Positions 1 through 9,457 of a DNA stretch of 64,000 nucleotides are shown here, piece after piece. The stretch lies in assembly GCF_002291445.1 (NCBI RefSeq), contig NZ_CP014137.1, forward strand, positions 1,922,001-1,986,000, in the 5' to 3' direction. Source of the stretch: Brenneria goodwinii. Lineage in GTDB: Bacteria; Pseudomonadota; Gammaproteobacteria; Enterobacterales; Enterobacteriaceae. How positions within the stretch are numbered: the stretch's first letter is position 1; each line of letters opens with the position of its first letter. The position numbers were made by a program, and so were the translations under genes. A model generated the notes under the pieces. That model saw only the letters and a list, made by a program, of their open reading frames with translations, was not told the DNA's origin and did not search any database.

Positions 1-1875
1 GCCGGTACCGTAATCATCAAACGCGATACCGATCCCGGCATCCCGCAATGCATACAGCGGCTGCAGCATATTTTGATCATGACGCAGGATGATGTTTTCC
101 GTGATTTCCACCTCAAGCGAGCTTGCCGGTAAGCCGGTCTGGTTCAGAATATCCGCGATCTTTTGCGACAAGGTGCCGGAACGGAACTGCGCGCTGAACA
201 GGTTAACGCTAATCCGAAAATCTTTCGCGCCGGCATTGTTCCATTCGGCGGCCTGCTTGCAGGCGGTCAACATAATCCAATCGCCAATACACTCAGCCCA
301 GTTGCCGCTCTCCAACGCGGGGAGAAACGCACTCGGGCCAAGCAACCCTTTTTGGGGATGACGCCAACGTAACAACGCTTCCGCCCCCACAATCTCATTA
401 TTCGACAGGCTGACCAGTGGTTGATAAAACACTTCAAATTCATTTTTTTCATAAGCCCGCGCAAACTCTGACTGAAATGCATGCCAGGCTTGAAAATTTT
501 CACGTAACACGCTGGTAAAAAAACGGTAGCAGTTGCGTCCTTCGGCTTTAGCCTGGAACAGCGCCAGATCCGCGCTGGTCAGCAGTTCCTGAACGGTAAG
601 ACCATGGCGGGGGTAAAACACTATTCCAACGCTGGCGCTGATATTGATCGGATTATCGCCAGTAACCATGGTTTGAGAAATTTCATGGACGATCTGCTCG
701 GCAATGGTGGCCGCGACCTCCCGGTCGCCCATACCGGGGAACAACAAGGCGAACTCATCCCCTCCCATGCGAGCCACCAAGTCGCCCGCGCGGACTTTCC
801 TCTGTATTTTCCTTGCTACGCTGACCAGAATATCATCGCCGCTGGCATGCCCCAGACTGTCGTTAATATTCTTGAAGCCATCCAGATCGATCAGCATGAT
901 GCAGGCGACCGATTCCTTTTTCAGCGCCTGCTCCAGGTTTGAGGACAATAAGGCCCGATTGGCCAATCCGGTTAGCGGATCCATATGCGCCAGTAAAAAT
1001 AATCGTTCCTCGTTACGCCGGCGTTCCTTCGCGTCGTGCAAAATAACGCCATAACTCACGCCGTCGTGATTTGTCCACATCACTATGGACAACTCGACAA
1101 GAAACAAAACGCCGCTTTTGGCCCGTACATTTAATTCCAGCGTGACGCCCTTAGCCAACAATGCCTTATCTGTAGCTAACCGCGTGAACTGCATGAGCAA
1201 ATAGTCTGGAATAACGGTATCGACGCTACGTCCGATAATCTCGCCGTCAGCATATCCCAACATTTTTTGCGCGGAAGGGTTCCAAAACGTGATAATACCC
1301 TGTTTGTTGACGCAGATAACGGCATCAGTAGAGGTTCTGGCTATTTTTTCAAAAACCGCCTGCCCTGCCTTGCGCGCCAGATTAAGCCGCCTCGCCTCCA
1401 GCCTATCCATGACCAGCGTGGCCAAATCCTGCAGATTATGTTCATCTCTGACGCTGAAGGCTAACCGTGGTTTGATATCGATAATGCATAGCGCGCCAAT
1501 AGCGTACCCGGATAGGGTCCGTAACGGCATGCCCGCATAAAAGCGCAGATGAGGCTCGCCCGTAACCAACGGGTTATCTTTGAATTGCGGATCTTTACTC
1601 GCATCGGGAATAACCAGGATGCCTTCTCTGTGAATCACGTGCGAACAAAACGCAATCTCTATTGGCGTTTCAGTAAATGAGACGCCGAGCCCCGCCGCGA
1701 GCAGTTGCCGTTCTGATTCCAACAGAGAGACCAAAACAATAGGTACATTAAAAATGTTTGACGCCAGAGTAATCAGCTTGTCGAGAACGGGATCAAACAA
1801 TACGTGTTTAATGTCATACTCATGAAGAGCAGCAAGACGATGCATTTCATCTTTAACTATTGGAGTACGGCTCAT
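1..1875 (-). CDS. GAF-PAS-GGDEF-EAL cyclic-di-GMP signalling protein (3' end outside window)
   Basis: The reading frame runs without a stop from an ATG at 1875 to the window edge, giving 625 residues. The start follows a GGGGG ribosome site. Domains in order: a GAF-like domain (about residues 15-155), a PAS domain (about 165-290), a GGDEF domain (about 300-460) with intact ARMGGDEFALL active site, and an EAL domain (from about 470) with GAEALLRW, EVEITEN and, at the very edge, DDYGTG. The catalytic signatures of both diguanylate cyclase and phosphodiesterase are therefore present, so the protein may make or break c-di-GMP, or one domain may regulate the other. No membrane segment is visible, which suggests a cytoplasmic sensor. 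The last part of the EAL domain cannot be judged. It stands alone, with an AT-rich spacer separating it from the IclR gene. Confidence 0.88.
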   Translation of the reverse strand, partial: MSRTPIVKDEMHRLAALHEYDIKHVLFDPVLDKLITLASNIFNVPIVLVSLLESERQLLAAGLGVSFTETPIEIAFCSHVIHREGILVIPDASKDPQFKDNPLVTGEPHLRFYAGMPLRTLSGYAIGALCIIDIKPRLAFSVRDEHNLQDLATLVMDRLEARRLNLARKAGQAVFEKIARTSTDAVICVNKQGIITFWNPSAQKMLGYADGEIIGRSVDTVIPDYLLMQFTRLATDKALLAKGVTLELNVRAKSGVLFLVELSIVMWTNHDGVSYGVILHDAKERRRNEERLFLLAHMDPLTGLANRALLSSNLEQALKKESVACIMLIDLDGFKNINDSLGHASGDDILVSVARKIQRKVRAGDLVARMGGDEFALLFPGMGDREVAATIAEQIVHEISQTMVTGDNPINISASVGIVFYPRHGLTVQELLTSADLALFQAKAEGRNCYRFFTSVLRENFQAWHAFQSEFARAYEKNEFEVFYQPLVSLSNNEIVGAEALLRWRHPQKGLLGPSAFLPALESGNWAECIGDWIMLTACKQAAEWNNAGAKDFRISVNLFSAQFRSGTLSQKIADILNQTGLPASSLEVEITENIILRHDQNMLQPLYALRDAGIGIAFDDYGTG

Positions 1876-2164
1876 GAGTCCCCCTATAGTATCCGTTGTT
1901 TTAACGTCTGGATTAAAACATAAGATTTTGACGTGTAAATTGAACTAACTATGTAACGAGATAGAACAATATGAACAAAAAAACAACGCCATGAAACAAA
2001 GAAAATATCTGGCACTTTCATAAATATAGCAAAAAAACACATAACCATCAGATTATTAAAACAAAAAAACACCCTACCGCTTATCAGCGGTCGTGATAAT
2101 AACACCTGTAAATATTAAATATATTTAACTTTTCTTCAGGTAAAATTGAAGCGTCGCTTGAGTA

Positions 2165-2911
2165 TCAAGACTGATAACCACTCAGAATTGATTCACATGA
2201 TGCTTTTACTTGAACTAGCGCCTCTTTTATTAGCGGCAGGCGGGACTCAAAACGAAAGGACGGGACGACGACAGAAATTGCATGGGGAGTGCAGCAATGC
2301 GCTTTCAGCGGGATGCCAATGGCGCAAATGCCTTCGGCATGTTCCTGATAATCAAACGCGAAACCATAGGTTCTAACCTGATGAAGCTCTTCCAGCAAGG
2401 TGTCGATGGATGTAATGGTGTTACGGGTCAACGCGGGCATACCCTGCTTAAACAGGCAGATAATCGCATCATCATCCATATTGGCTAAAATGGCCTTACC
2501 GCTCGCCATGGCATAGAGCGGTTTCGGTCGATCGGACGCCGGCACAATTCGAACGACCTGGTCAGAGACAATGCGATCGAGGCAATAAGCCTCAATGCCA
2601 TAAATCGTCGAGAGATCCACCGTTTCATGCGTCATCTCAAACACCCTCTCCAACGGGCGACGCAGTTGGGCCGCCACGTTCGAGTAGGACATTTTTGCCA
2701 GTTCATTGATGCCCCATCCAAGGCGGACGCCGGATTCGCCCCCCTCGACCAGGTTCTCCTCTTTCAGCGCATCAACGATACGCTGAACCGTCGAACGGGG
2801 TAAATTCGTTCGTGACGCGAGCGCTCCCAGGCTGATACCCTCGCATCCCAGTGCGCGCAGAATGCTTGCGGCTCGCGATATCACCTGAATTTTCTGGTTT
2901 TTTTTACTCAT
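2165..2911 (-). CDS. IclR-family transcriptional regulator
   Basis: A 248-residue protein with an N-terminal winged helix-turn-helix (about residues 10-70, including LPRSTVQRIVDAL) and a C-terminal IclR effector-binding domain. The DNA-binding half and the GIPLKAHCC and VVVPSFRF segments are typical of the family. The start at 2911 is chosen because AGGGCGA lies just upstream; an ATG 36 bases further upstream in frame has no such site. The gene is divergent from the aldehyde dehydrogenase gene at 3181, with 269 bases between them holding several dyads, so it probably controls itself and that gene. The ligand cannot be deduced from sequence. IclR proteins often control catabolism of small acids. 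Confidence 0.87.
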   Translation of the reverse strand: MSKKNQKIQVISRAASILRALGCEGISLGALASRTNLPRSTVQRIVDALKEENLVEGGESGVRLGWGINELAKMSYSNVAAQLRRPLERVFEMTHETVDLSTIYGIEAYCLDRIVSDQVVRIVPASDRPKPLYAMASGKAILANMDDDAIICLFKQGMPALTRNTITSIDTLLEELHQVRTYGFAFDYQEHAEGICAIGIPLKAHCCTPHAISVVVPSFRFESRLPLIKEALVQVKASCESILSGYQS

Positions 2912-2941
2912 CGTTCGCCCTGGAAACATTTCAAAACCGTA

Positions 2942-2952
2942 CCACAATGTGG
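2942..2952. promoter_or_regulatory. Candidate IclR operator (dyad CCACA-A-TGTGG)
   Basis: An 11-base palindrome lies 31 bases upstream of the IclR start codon, where binding would block its transcription. CACAAT half sites recur at 3102-3119 nearer the dehydrogenase gene. The assignment rests on position and symmetry only. Confidence 0.4.
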
Positions 2953-3080
2953 ATGATATTGTATTGGATTAAAATAAGCGTATTATGATTTTATGTTGAT
3001 GCAAAGTTAAAATTACGTCATAAGATTGATGTGACTTTGCAAAAATACATAACTAAAATCAGGTATGCGCGGCTTATTCC

Positions 3081-3119
3081 GGTATGAATGCATACCTCGA
3101 TATTGTGCCTTACCACAAT
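3081..3119. promoter_or_regulatory. Dyads upstream of the dehydrogenase gene
   Basis: Two inverted repeats lie 60-100 bases upstream of the ATG at 3181: GGTATG-N4-CATACC at 3081-3096 and ATTGTG-N6-CACAAT at 3102-3119. The second shares its half site with the palindrome at 2942. A longer pair, TGCAAAGT at 3000 and ACTTTGCA at 3034, sits further upstream. They are candidate binding sites for the divergent IclR regulator or another factor. Confidence 0.35.
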
Positions 3120-3180
3120 TTATTTGGATGTATTTCAGCTTTCAGGCTGCACCCTATTCCATAGATAAAGGAGAACTAAC

Positions 3181-4572
3181 ATGGCATATGCCACGACGAA
3201 TCCTTACACCGGGGAACTGATTAAAACTTTCCCTGATGCGACAGACGCAGAAGTTTCATCAGCGATTGAACATGCACATGCTACTTTTCAGACATGGAAA
3301 AACACCTCATTCGCCGAACGGCGCGCCATTATGCAACGGGCGGCCGATCTGCTGCGTAAAGACAGCGACGAGCTTGCGAAGCTGTTAACGCTGGAAATGG
3401 GTAAACTGTTTACCGAGGCAAAGGCCGAGGTTGAACTATCCGCCCAGATTTTTGAATATTATGCAAAAAATGCCGAATCCTTGCTGGCGCCGGAAAAACT
3501 CCCGGTCGCCAACCCCGCGGAAGGGGATGCCGTTGTCTATCACGAACCGCTTGGCGTGCTGCTCGCGATCGAGCCCTGGAATTTCCCTTATTACCAGATC
3601 GCCCGCATCATTGCCCCGCAATTGTCTGCCGGTAATACCGTCCTGTTGAAACATGCTTCCAACGTGCCGCAGTCCGCCGCGCGTTTTGAACGCCTGATGC
3701 TTGAAGCAGGTTTGCCGGCAGGTGGGTTTAAGAATCTGTATGCCACTCGTTCTCAGATTGAATCCATCCTTAACGACCCACGGGTTCACGGGGTTGCCCT
3801 TACCGGTTCCGAAGATGCCGGCGCGCTTGTTGCGCAGCAGGCGGCTAAGGCGCTTAAAAAATCGACGCTTGAACTCGGCGGCGCCGATGCTTTCGTCGTA
3901 CTGGCCGATGCCGAGTTGGCAAAAACCGCAAAATGGGCGGTATTCGGACGTCACTGGAACGGCGGACAAGTGTGCGTGTCATCTAAACGGATGATCATCG
4001 TTGATGAGGTCTATGACGACTTCCTCAAGCTATATACCGATGGCGTGGCCGCATTACGTGCAGGCGACCCTATGTCTTCCGAAACCACGCTTGCCCCGCT
4101 GTCTTCACAGAAAGCGGCCGATGAAGTGAAAGAGAAGATTAAATTCGCCGTGGATCATGGCGCGACGGCAACCGAAGTCGGCCCAAAAGTTCCGGATAAT
4201 GGCGCGTTTGTCCAACCGACAATTCTGACCAATATCACGCCGGACAACCCGGCCTATTCAATGGAGTTTTTTGGCCCGGTATCTATGCTTTTCCGCGCCA
4301 AGAACGAAGCCGATGCCATCCGTATCGCCAATGACTCCCCGTTCGGTTTAGGCGGCTCAGTCTTCACTCAGGATGCGAAACACGGCGCGGAAGTCGCCAA
4401 GCAGATCTCCACCGGGATGATCTTTGTTAACCACCCAACCATGGTTAAAGCCGATCTCCCGTTCGGCGGCGTCCGTCGTTCTGGTTATGGACGTGAATTA
4501 ATTGGATTGGGCATCAAAGAATTTGTTAACCATAAACTGGTCAACATCGTTGACATTGATGCCGAGTTCTAA
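3181..4572 (+). CDS. NAD(P)-dependent succinate-semialdehyde dehydrogenase-like aldehyde dehydrogenase
   Basis: A 463-residue enzyme of the aldehyde dehydrogenase superfamily that should oxidise an aldehyde to its acid. Visible catalytic landmarks are PWNFP (Asn134), the cofactor-contacting Lys157 in LLKHAS, Glu231 in ELGGADAF and the nucleophile Cys265 in GGQVCVSSKR. Length and sequence resemble the short succinate-semialdehyde dehydrogenases (GabD2/Sad type). The start has the site AAAGGAGAA eight bases upstream. It lies divergent from an IclR regulator and 104 bases ahead of a flavin reductase gene, with a terminator-like hairpin between. The natural substrate is inferred; other short semialdehydes are possible. 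Confidence 0.85.
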   Translation: MAYATTNPYTGELIKTFPDATDAEVSSAIEHAHATFQTWKNTSFAERRAIMQRAADLLRKDSDELAKLLTLEMGKLFTEAKAEVELSAQIFEYYAKNAESLLAPEKLPVANPAEGDAVVYHEPLGVLLAIEPWNFPYYQIARIIAPQLSAGNTVLLKHASNVPQSAARFERLMLEAGLPAGGFKNLYATRSQIESILNDPRVHGVALTGSEDAGALVAQQAAKALKKSTLELGGADAFVVLADAELAKTAKWAVFGRHWNGGQVCVSSKRMIIVDEVYDDFLKLYTDGVAALRAGDPMSSETTLAPLSSQKAADEVKEKIKFAVDHGATATEVGPKVPDNGAFVQPTILTNITPDNPAYSMEFFGPVSMLFRAKNEADAIRIANDSPFGLGGSVFTQDAKHGAEVAKQISTGMIFVNHPTMVKADLPFGGVRRSGYGRELIGLGIKEFVNHKLVNIVDIDAEF

Positions 4573-4594
4573 ATTTTCTAGTTACTGATATGAT

Positions 4595-4646
4595 GACCTG
4601 TATGCGATATTTTCTTGGTGAAAATTCAATTACAGGTCTTTTTTTT
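4595..4646 (+). terminator. Hairpin with T8 tract between dehydrogenase and flavin reductase genes
   Basis: GACCTGTA at 4595 pairs with TACAGGTC at 4631. A second stem (ATTTTC with GAAAAT) forms inside, and eight T residues follow. This is a rho-independent terminator, or an attenuator that lowers expression of the downstream gene. Confidence 0.75.
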
Positions 4647-4676
4647 AATAACCGAACTTAACCATAAGGAAATACT

Positions 4677-5219
4677 ATGGAAAATATTAATCTCGTCGGT
4701 ATTTCAGGCAGCTTACGTCAGAAATCGACGAATAAAGGGTTACTGCGCGCAGCACAGTCGGTATTACCTGCGAATGTATCGCTGGATATTGCCGACTTAA
4801 GCGACGTACCATTTTATAATGCAGACATCTCTACCCAGCCCGAGTCGGTTCAACGCATCATCCAGCAGGTCAAAAAAGCCGATGGACTGGTTCTTGCCTG
4901 CACCGAATACAATTATTCTATGGCGCCGGCGTTAAAGAACATTCTTGATTGGCTGTCACGTGATGAAGATAAAACATTACTGGCAGGAAAACCTGTGGCA
5001 ATAATGGGCTCCGGCGGCGGAATGGGAACATCGCGCGCGCAGTACCATTTGCGTCAGGTATGCGTATTTCTTGATTTACATCCGTTGAATAAGCCTGAAG
5101 TGTTCTCAAACGCCTATAGCGACAGTTTCGACGCAGACGGCAATCTTATCGACGAAAAAATTAAGGGATTGATATCACAACAGATATCAGCGTTAGCAGA
5201 TACCATCAGCAAAGCGTAA
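4677..5219 (+). CDS. NADPH-dependent FMN reductase / flavodoxin-like NAD(P)H oxidoreductase
   Basis: A 180-residue protein of the FMN_red flavodoxin-like family (ChrR, YieF and related azo or quinone reductases). Residues 7-22 carry the phosphate-binding loop GISGSLRQKSTNKGLL, residues about 79-86 the TEYNYSMA segment and residues 111-118 GSGGGMGT, all typical of the fold. It probably reduces quinones, chromate or free flavin with NAD(P)H. It follows the dehydrogenase in the same orientation but behind a strong hairpin, so co-transcription would be partial. A site AAGGAAA lies just before the ATG. The physiological substrate is unknown. Confidence 0.82.
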   Translation: MENINLVGISGSLRQKSTNKGLLRAAQSVLPANVSLDIADLSDVPFYNADISTQPESVQRIIQQVKKADGLVLACTEYNYSMAPALKNILDWLSRDEDKTLLAGKPVAIMGSGGGMGTSRAQYHLRQVCVFLDLHPLNKPEVFSNAYSDSFDADGNLIDEKIKGLISQQISALADTISKA

Positions 5220-5345
5220 TCGTGAATCAGTTGCGGTAAAAACAGGTCAGCATATACACCGGAAAAGCACCAACCGACATCGGTAATACTCGTCAAATAT
5301 GCTGACCACTATATTATGCTGATCACTATATAAAGTTAAACCAAT

Positions 5346-5603
5346 TTACGCAGGGAAATAACTTATCGAATGTTCGGGAGTATCATTCTTTGCATGGATG
5401 ATTAAATCCCAATCACCAGTATAAGGAACCGTTAAATAGACTTCACCCTTAGCACTCACGCTAATAGCGTCTTGTGTAGCGGTTTTATTCTGCGAGCCCG
5501 TTGTATGCGAACCATTAATCATCTCAAGATCAAACGAATTAGAACAACGAACAATTACCGTATCACCACCAAAAAGACTCATACACGTGCGTATTACTGA
5601 CAT
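5346..5603 (-). CDS. Small DUF1883-like protein
   Basis: An 85-residue protein starting at 5603, fixed by the strong site GGAGG eight bases upstream; longer in-frame starts lack one. The pattern GDTVIVRCSNSFDLEMING near the start, then a VYLTVPYTGDWDLIIHA segment, matches the layout I recall for DUF1883, a small beta-rich domain sometimes fused to TIR or other signalling domains. Here it stands alone with no membrane segment or signal peptide. Neighbours are a flavin reductase and an MFS transporter, both with their own terminators, so it is probably monocistronic. Function unknown. Confidence 0.55.
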   Translation of the reverse strand: MSVIRTCMSLFGGDTVIVRCSNSFDLEMINGSHTTGSQNKTATQDAISVSAKGEVYLTVPYTGDWDLIIHAKNDTPEHSISYFPA

Positions 5604-6012
5604 ACATCCTCCGCGGCATACAGCCATTAGCATGCCTTTATGAAACATAATCTATGGAGCACTTTTCCCACAACGGGATTTTCATAAGAGCAAATTGTAT
5701 ACCGGTGGATTGTGATTTAGATCAATCTAATCCCACGTTTCTACAGGATCGTCAGCAGAATAAGATGAACCCATAAAATGCAAAATCTTATTAGGCTTTT
5801 TGATAATCATCACAAATCAAATAATAAACAGGCTATGTCCGGCATTTCACAGGATAAAATACGGCGCGGGATACGAAATGGTATTTTTTACCAATGATGA
5901 TCCCAATTTTAGAACAAACCTCCAGGCTGATAAAATCCGATCTCGCCCCGTGCCATCATATCGATACTTTATCGCGTCGAGAAAAATCAGGCGCCGCAAC
6001 GTAACCAGCATG
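5604..6012. other. Gene-free, AT-rich intergenic stretch
   Basis: About 400 bases upstream of the DUF1883-like gene and downstream of the MFS gene. Short open frames exist but none has a convincing ribosome site or recognisable sequence. It presumably holds the promoter of the small gene; I see no clear regulatory motif. Confidence 0.5.
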
Positions 6013-6038
6013 CAGAGCCGAAACCGGTTTCGACTCTG
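6013..6038 (-). terminator. Terminator-like hairpin after the MFS gene
   Basis: A 26-base inverted repeat (CAGAG, one mismatch, then CGAAACCGGTTTCG as the core) begins two bases past the MFS stop codon. There is no T tract, so it may act as an mRNA-stabilising 3' hairpin or a weak terminator. Confidence 0.5.
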
Positions 6039-6040
6039 GA

Positions 6041-7213
6041 TCACTGGCTGGTTGTCGGAACTGGATGTTGCTCACTGGCGGACAAATACTGCGCTGCCAG
6101 AAAAATCAATCCTATGCCGACAAGACAAAAAATGAGCCCGCTGTAACCCATAAAAGACACGACGACACCGGTCAGCGCGGGCCCCGAGATGCTCCCCGCG
6201 CCCCAGACAACGCCGAAAACAGAATTGACGACAATGAGTTTCTGCCCGGAAAAACGTTTTCCCGCGCGAACAAGCGAAAGCGTATAGATCGCGCCGGCAA
6301 CGGCCCCCAGGATAAAGCAGTTAAGGAACATCATATGCAAAGAGTTGAACGTTAGCGGCACCAGAGTCAGCAGGATGCAAAATATGACTCCACAGCTGAT
6401 ATGAACGCGCCTGACGCCGAATTTATCAGCCATCCACCCCATAATGGGTTGTAGCAGCGCATCCCCCAGGAAAATAACGGTAACCAGAAGAGCCGCGGTT
6501 TGTTCCGTCAATCCGTTTGCCATACCATAAAGCGGAAATAACGATAATACGCTGGCATCGAAGAAGGAAAAACAGAGCACGCCCACGGCAATGGCCGTCA
6601 CCGTTTTCAATATGCGGCGATAGGAGCCCGGCGCCGTCCCTTCCGAACGCGTAATGTCGCGGCACAGAACAATCATCAATGCACATACCGCGGTTGCTAT
6701 ACCGATGGACCAAGCCGCGAACGCTTCGTAGGCGGCACCAGCCACAATCAGCAACGGCCCCATCAGTTGAAATCCGGTAAACGCAGAGGTGTAAATACCG
6801 GTGAATGTCGCCTTGTAGCGATCCGATGCCGCACCGGTGATCCAGCTTTCGCCAATGACAATCACAACTCCGCTGGCCAGCCCCGTCATCAGACGCGGAA
6901 GAATCAATAACCATGGGTTGCTCAAAAGGCATGACGCCACGGTTGAGACGGAGAGAACCAACAGACTCAGAATCAGCAATATTTTCACGTTCATTCGCCG
7001 CGTCAGCGCGGGAGTAATGAACGATGAAATAAACATCCCGGCAGCCGGAAGCGCTGAAATCACGCCTAACAATGCCGCCCCGTGCCCCAGCGCAGCTAGA
7101 CGCAGGCTGATAAGCGGCAAGGTGTAACCCGTTATCAATCCCACCAGCGATGCGGCGATAATCATCATAAAGGTGAAGTAATGCTGCTGATATTTATCAA
7201 AAGAAAAGTTCAT
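6041..7213 (-). CDS. Major facilitator superfamily transporter
   Basis: A 390-residue membrane protein with about 12 predicted helices. It has an MFS-like loop after helix 2 (TPALTRRMNVKILL) and a second one at the middle repeat (MGWMADKFGVRRVH). Length and the YcaD/MFS_1-like layout suggest a proton-coupled exporter or importer of small molecules. The start at 7213 follows GAAAGAA. It is transcribed toward the DUF1883-like gene, away from icd, and seems monocistronic. There is no neighbouring regulator or enzyme, so the substrate cannot be inferred. Confidence 0.85.
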   Translation of the reverse strand: MNFSFDKYQQHYFTFMMIIAASLVGLITGYTLPLISLRLAALGHGAALLGVISALPAAGMFISSFITPALTRRMNVKILLILSLLVLSVSTVASCLLSNPWLLILPRLMTGLASGVVIVIGESWITGAASDRYKATFTGIYTSAFTGFQLMGPLLIVAGAAYEAFAAWSIGIATAVCALMIVLCRDITRSEGTAPGSYRRILKTVTAIAVGVLCFSFFDASVLSLFPLYGMANGLTEQTAALLVTVIFLGDALLQPIMGWMADKFGVRRVHISCGVIFCILLTLVPLTFNSLHMMFLNCFILGAVAGAIYTLSLVRAGKRFSGQKLIVVNSVFGVVWGAGSISGPALTGVVVSFMGYSGLIFCLVGIGLIFLAAQYLSASEQHPVPTTSQ

Positions 7214-7399
7214 GATTCTTTCAATGCTGGTTTAACCGAATGGATGAAGATATCACGCCAGATTGAGGGATAGATAGCCAGAGACAACCGGATTACCGAT
7301 CGAGAAAATAACGACAAAAACAACCGGGGAAACGATTGGACGATGGTTAATACAAAAACAGGGTGATTTTTGTGGAAAAACGGTTTACTGGCAAAACAT

Positions 7400-7418
7400 A
7401 GGGGCCGAAATGGCCCCT
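7400..7418 (-). terminator. Terminator of icd
   Basis: AGGGGCC-GAAAT-GGCCCCT forms a seven-pair GC-rich hairpin 30 bases past the icd stop, followed on the transcribed strand by a short T-rich run. Confidence 0.65.
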
Positions 7419-7448
7419 GCTGGAAGTGGAGGCAGCGAAAAATCGTAC

Positions 7449-8702
7449 TTACATGTTATCGATGATATCCTGCGCGAACTCGCTACATTTCCGCAGTTTA
7501 GCGCCTTCCATCAGACGTTCGAAATCGTAGGTCACGGTCTTGTTCTTGATCGCACCCTCAACGCCTTTAACAATCAGGTCGGCGGCTTCGAACCATTGCA
7601 GATGACGCAGCATCATTTCCGCTGACAGAATAATGGAACCTGGGTTCACTTTATCCTGACCGGCATACTTCGGCGCGGTGCCGTGGGTGGCTTCAAACAG
7701 CGCACATTCATCACCGATATTGGCGCCCGGGGCAATACCGATACCGCCGACCTGCGCGGCCAGCGCATCGGAAATATAGTCGCCGTTCAGGTTCATACAG
7801 GCGATAACATCATATTCGGCCGGGCGCAGCAGAATCTGTTGTAAAAACGCATCGGCAATCACGTCTTTAACGATGATATCTTTACCGCTGTTCGGGTTCT
7901 TGATTTTAACCCACGGCCCGCCATCAATCAGTTCACCGCCGAACTCTTCACGCGCCAACTGGTAGCCCCAGTCTTTAAAGGCGCCTTCGGTGAATTTCAT
8001 GATATTGCCTTTATGCACCAGCGTGAGCGAGTCACGATCGTTGGTGATGGCATATTCAATCGCCGCGCGGACCAGGCGTTTCGTTCCTTCTTCGGAACAG
8101 GGTTTGATGCCGATGCCGCAATGTTGCGGGAAACGGATTTTATTTACGCCCATTTCATCGCGCAGAAACTTGATGACTTTATCCGCTTCCGCAGAGTCCG
8201 CTTTCCATTCAATACCGGCATAGATGTCTTCGGCGTTTTCGCGGAAGATCACCATATCGGTCAATTCCGGGTGTTTTACCGGGCTCGGCGTGCCTTCGTA
8301 ATAGCGAACCGGACGCAAACAGATATAGAGATCCAGTTGCTGACGCAAGGCGACGTTCAGAGAGCGGATGCCGCCGCCAACCGGCGTCGTTAACGGGCCT
8401 TTGATCGCCACACGATATTCGCGAATCAAATCCAGCGTTTCTTCCGGCAGCCAAACGTCTTTACCATAAATCTGCGTTGATTTTTCGCCGGTATAAATTT
8501 CCATCCAGGAAATTGCGCGTTTGCCCTGATAGGCTTTTTTTACTGCGGCGTTAACAACATCGATCATGGCCGGCGTAACATCAACGCCGATGCCGTCCCC
8601 TTCAATAAACGGGATCACCGGATTATTGGGAACGTTCAACTTGCCTTGAGCATCAACCGTGATCTTTTGACCCGCTGTCGGTACTACTACTTTGCTTTCC
8701 AT
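7449..8702 (-). CDS. icd: NADP-dependent isocitrate dehydrogenase
   Basis: A 417-residue cytosolic TCA-cycle enzyme that decarboxylates isocitrate to 2-oxoglutarate and makes NADPH. Length is as expected for the enterobacterial enzyme. The substrate segment [13 protein letters not shown] contains Ser114, equivalent to the serine phosphorylated by AceK to shunt carbon to the glyoxylate bypass. GDGIG near residue 35 and NLNGDYISD are typical. The start MESKVV at 8702 (site GGAGA) is preferred over an upstream in-frame ATG. It is divergent from rluE, as in Escherichia coli. The 3' end, a known prophage integration site in some enterobacteria, is intact. Confidence 0.97.
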   Translation of the reverse strand: MESKVVVPTAGQKITVDAQGKLNVPNNPVIPFIEGDGIGVDVTPAMIDVVNAAVKKAYQGKRAISWMEIYTGEKSTQIYGKDVWLPEETLDLIREYRVAIKGPLTTPVGGGIRSLNVALRQQLDLYICLRPVRYYEGTPSPVKHPELTDMVIFRENAEDIYAGIEWKADSAEADKVIKFLRDEMGVNKIRFPQHCGIGIKPCSEEGTKRLVRAAIEYAITNDRDSLTLVHKGNIMKFTEGAFKDWGYQLAREEFGGELIDGGPWVKIKNPNSGKDIIVKDVIADAFLQQILLRPAEYDVIACMNLNGDYISDALAAQVGGIGIAPGANIGDECALFEATHGTAPKYAGQDKVNPGSIILSAEMMLRHLQWFEAADLIVKGVEGAIKNKTVTYDFERLMEGAKLRKCSEFAQDIIDNM

Positions 8703-8830
8703 TAACCTCTCCTTCGAGCGCAATTTTGTTAATGACTTGTAAGATGTGAGTCGATACTACTTGAATATTTAGCCCGCGCCAATCGCAAACCTTTTCGAGT
8801 ATAATGCTTTTGTTATCCGCGGCTATAAAG

Positions 8831-9457
8831 ATGATGAATAAATTCCCTGTTAAAAATCACCGAGTTAAACGATTCAGCTCGCGACCGGCGAAGAAACGCA
8901 ATGATGAGGAGCCCCGACGTATCGTCTTGTTCAATAAACCCTTTGACGTACTGCCTCAGTTTACGGATGAAGCTGGCCGTTCAACGCTGAAAGACTATAT
9001 CCCGATTCGCGGCGTCTACGCGGCCGGCCGTTTAGACCGTGATAGCGAAGGGCTGATGATCCTCACTAATGATGGAAAACTTCAATCTAAGCTTACTGAC
9101 CCGGCCCATAAAACAGCGAAAACCTATTATGCCCAGGTAGAAGGCATTCCTGACGAAGCCGCGCTTTCCCGGTTCAGAACCGGCCTTGAGCTTAAAGACG
9201 GCAAAACTTTACCCGCCGGCGCCGAAATAGTACCGGAGCCTGACTGGCTGTGGGAACGCGTCCCGCCGATTCGGGAGCGAAAAAACATTCCCGTCAGTTG
9301 GCTGAAAATCACCCTGCATGAAGGCCGTAATCGTCAGGTCAGACGCATGACGGCGAATATAGGTTACCCCACGCTACGTTTGATCCGCTATGGCATGGCC
9401 GATCAGACCGTGGAGAATCTGTCCCCCGGAGAATGGAAGGAGATCGCTGATGTTTAA
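8831..9457 (+). CDS. rluE: 23S rRNA pseudouridine(2457) synthase
   Basis: A protein of 208 residues from the MMNKF start at 8831, belonging to the RsuA/RluE branch of pseudouridine synthases. It isomerises U2457 of 23S rRNA. The catalytic motif [10 protein letters not shown], with its essential Asp, lies near residue 67, and the C-terminal GRNRQVRRM motif is intact. As in the E. coli RluE I recall, there is no N-terminal S4 domain. The exact start is uncertain, since two adjacent ATGs and an upstream one lack a clear ribosome site. It overlaps nudJ by eight bases, which indicates translational coupling at the head of the rluE-nudJ-mnmA-hflD-purB row. Confidence 0.93.
   Translation: MMNKFPVKNHRVKRFSSRPAKKRNDEEPRRIVLFNKPFDVLPQFTDEAGRSTLKDYIPIRGVYAAGRLDRDSEGLMILTNDGKLQSKLTDPAHKTAKTYYAQVEGIPDEAALSRFRTGLELKDGKTLPAGAEIVPEPDWLWERVPPIRERKNIPVSWLKITLHEGRNRQVRRMTANIGYPTLRLIRYGMADQTVENLSPGEWKEIADV

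Noticed and set aside
1884..2105. A 73-residue frame on the minus strand between the c-di-GMP gene and the IclR gene
   Set aside because: Very AT-rich, Phe/Ile/Val-rich by composition, no ribosome site; best seen as intergenic sequence.
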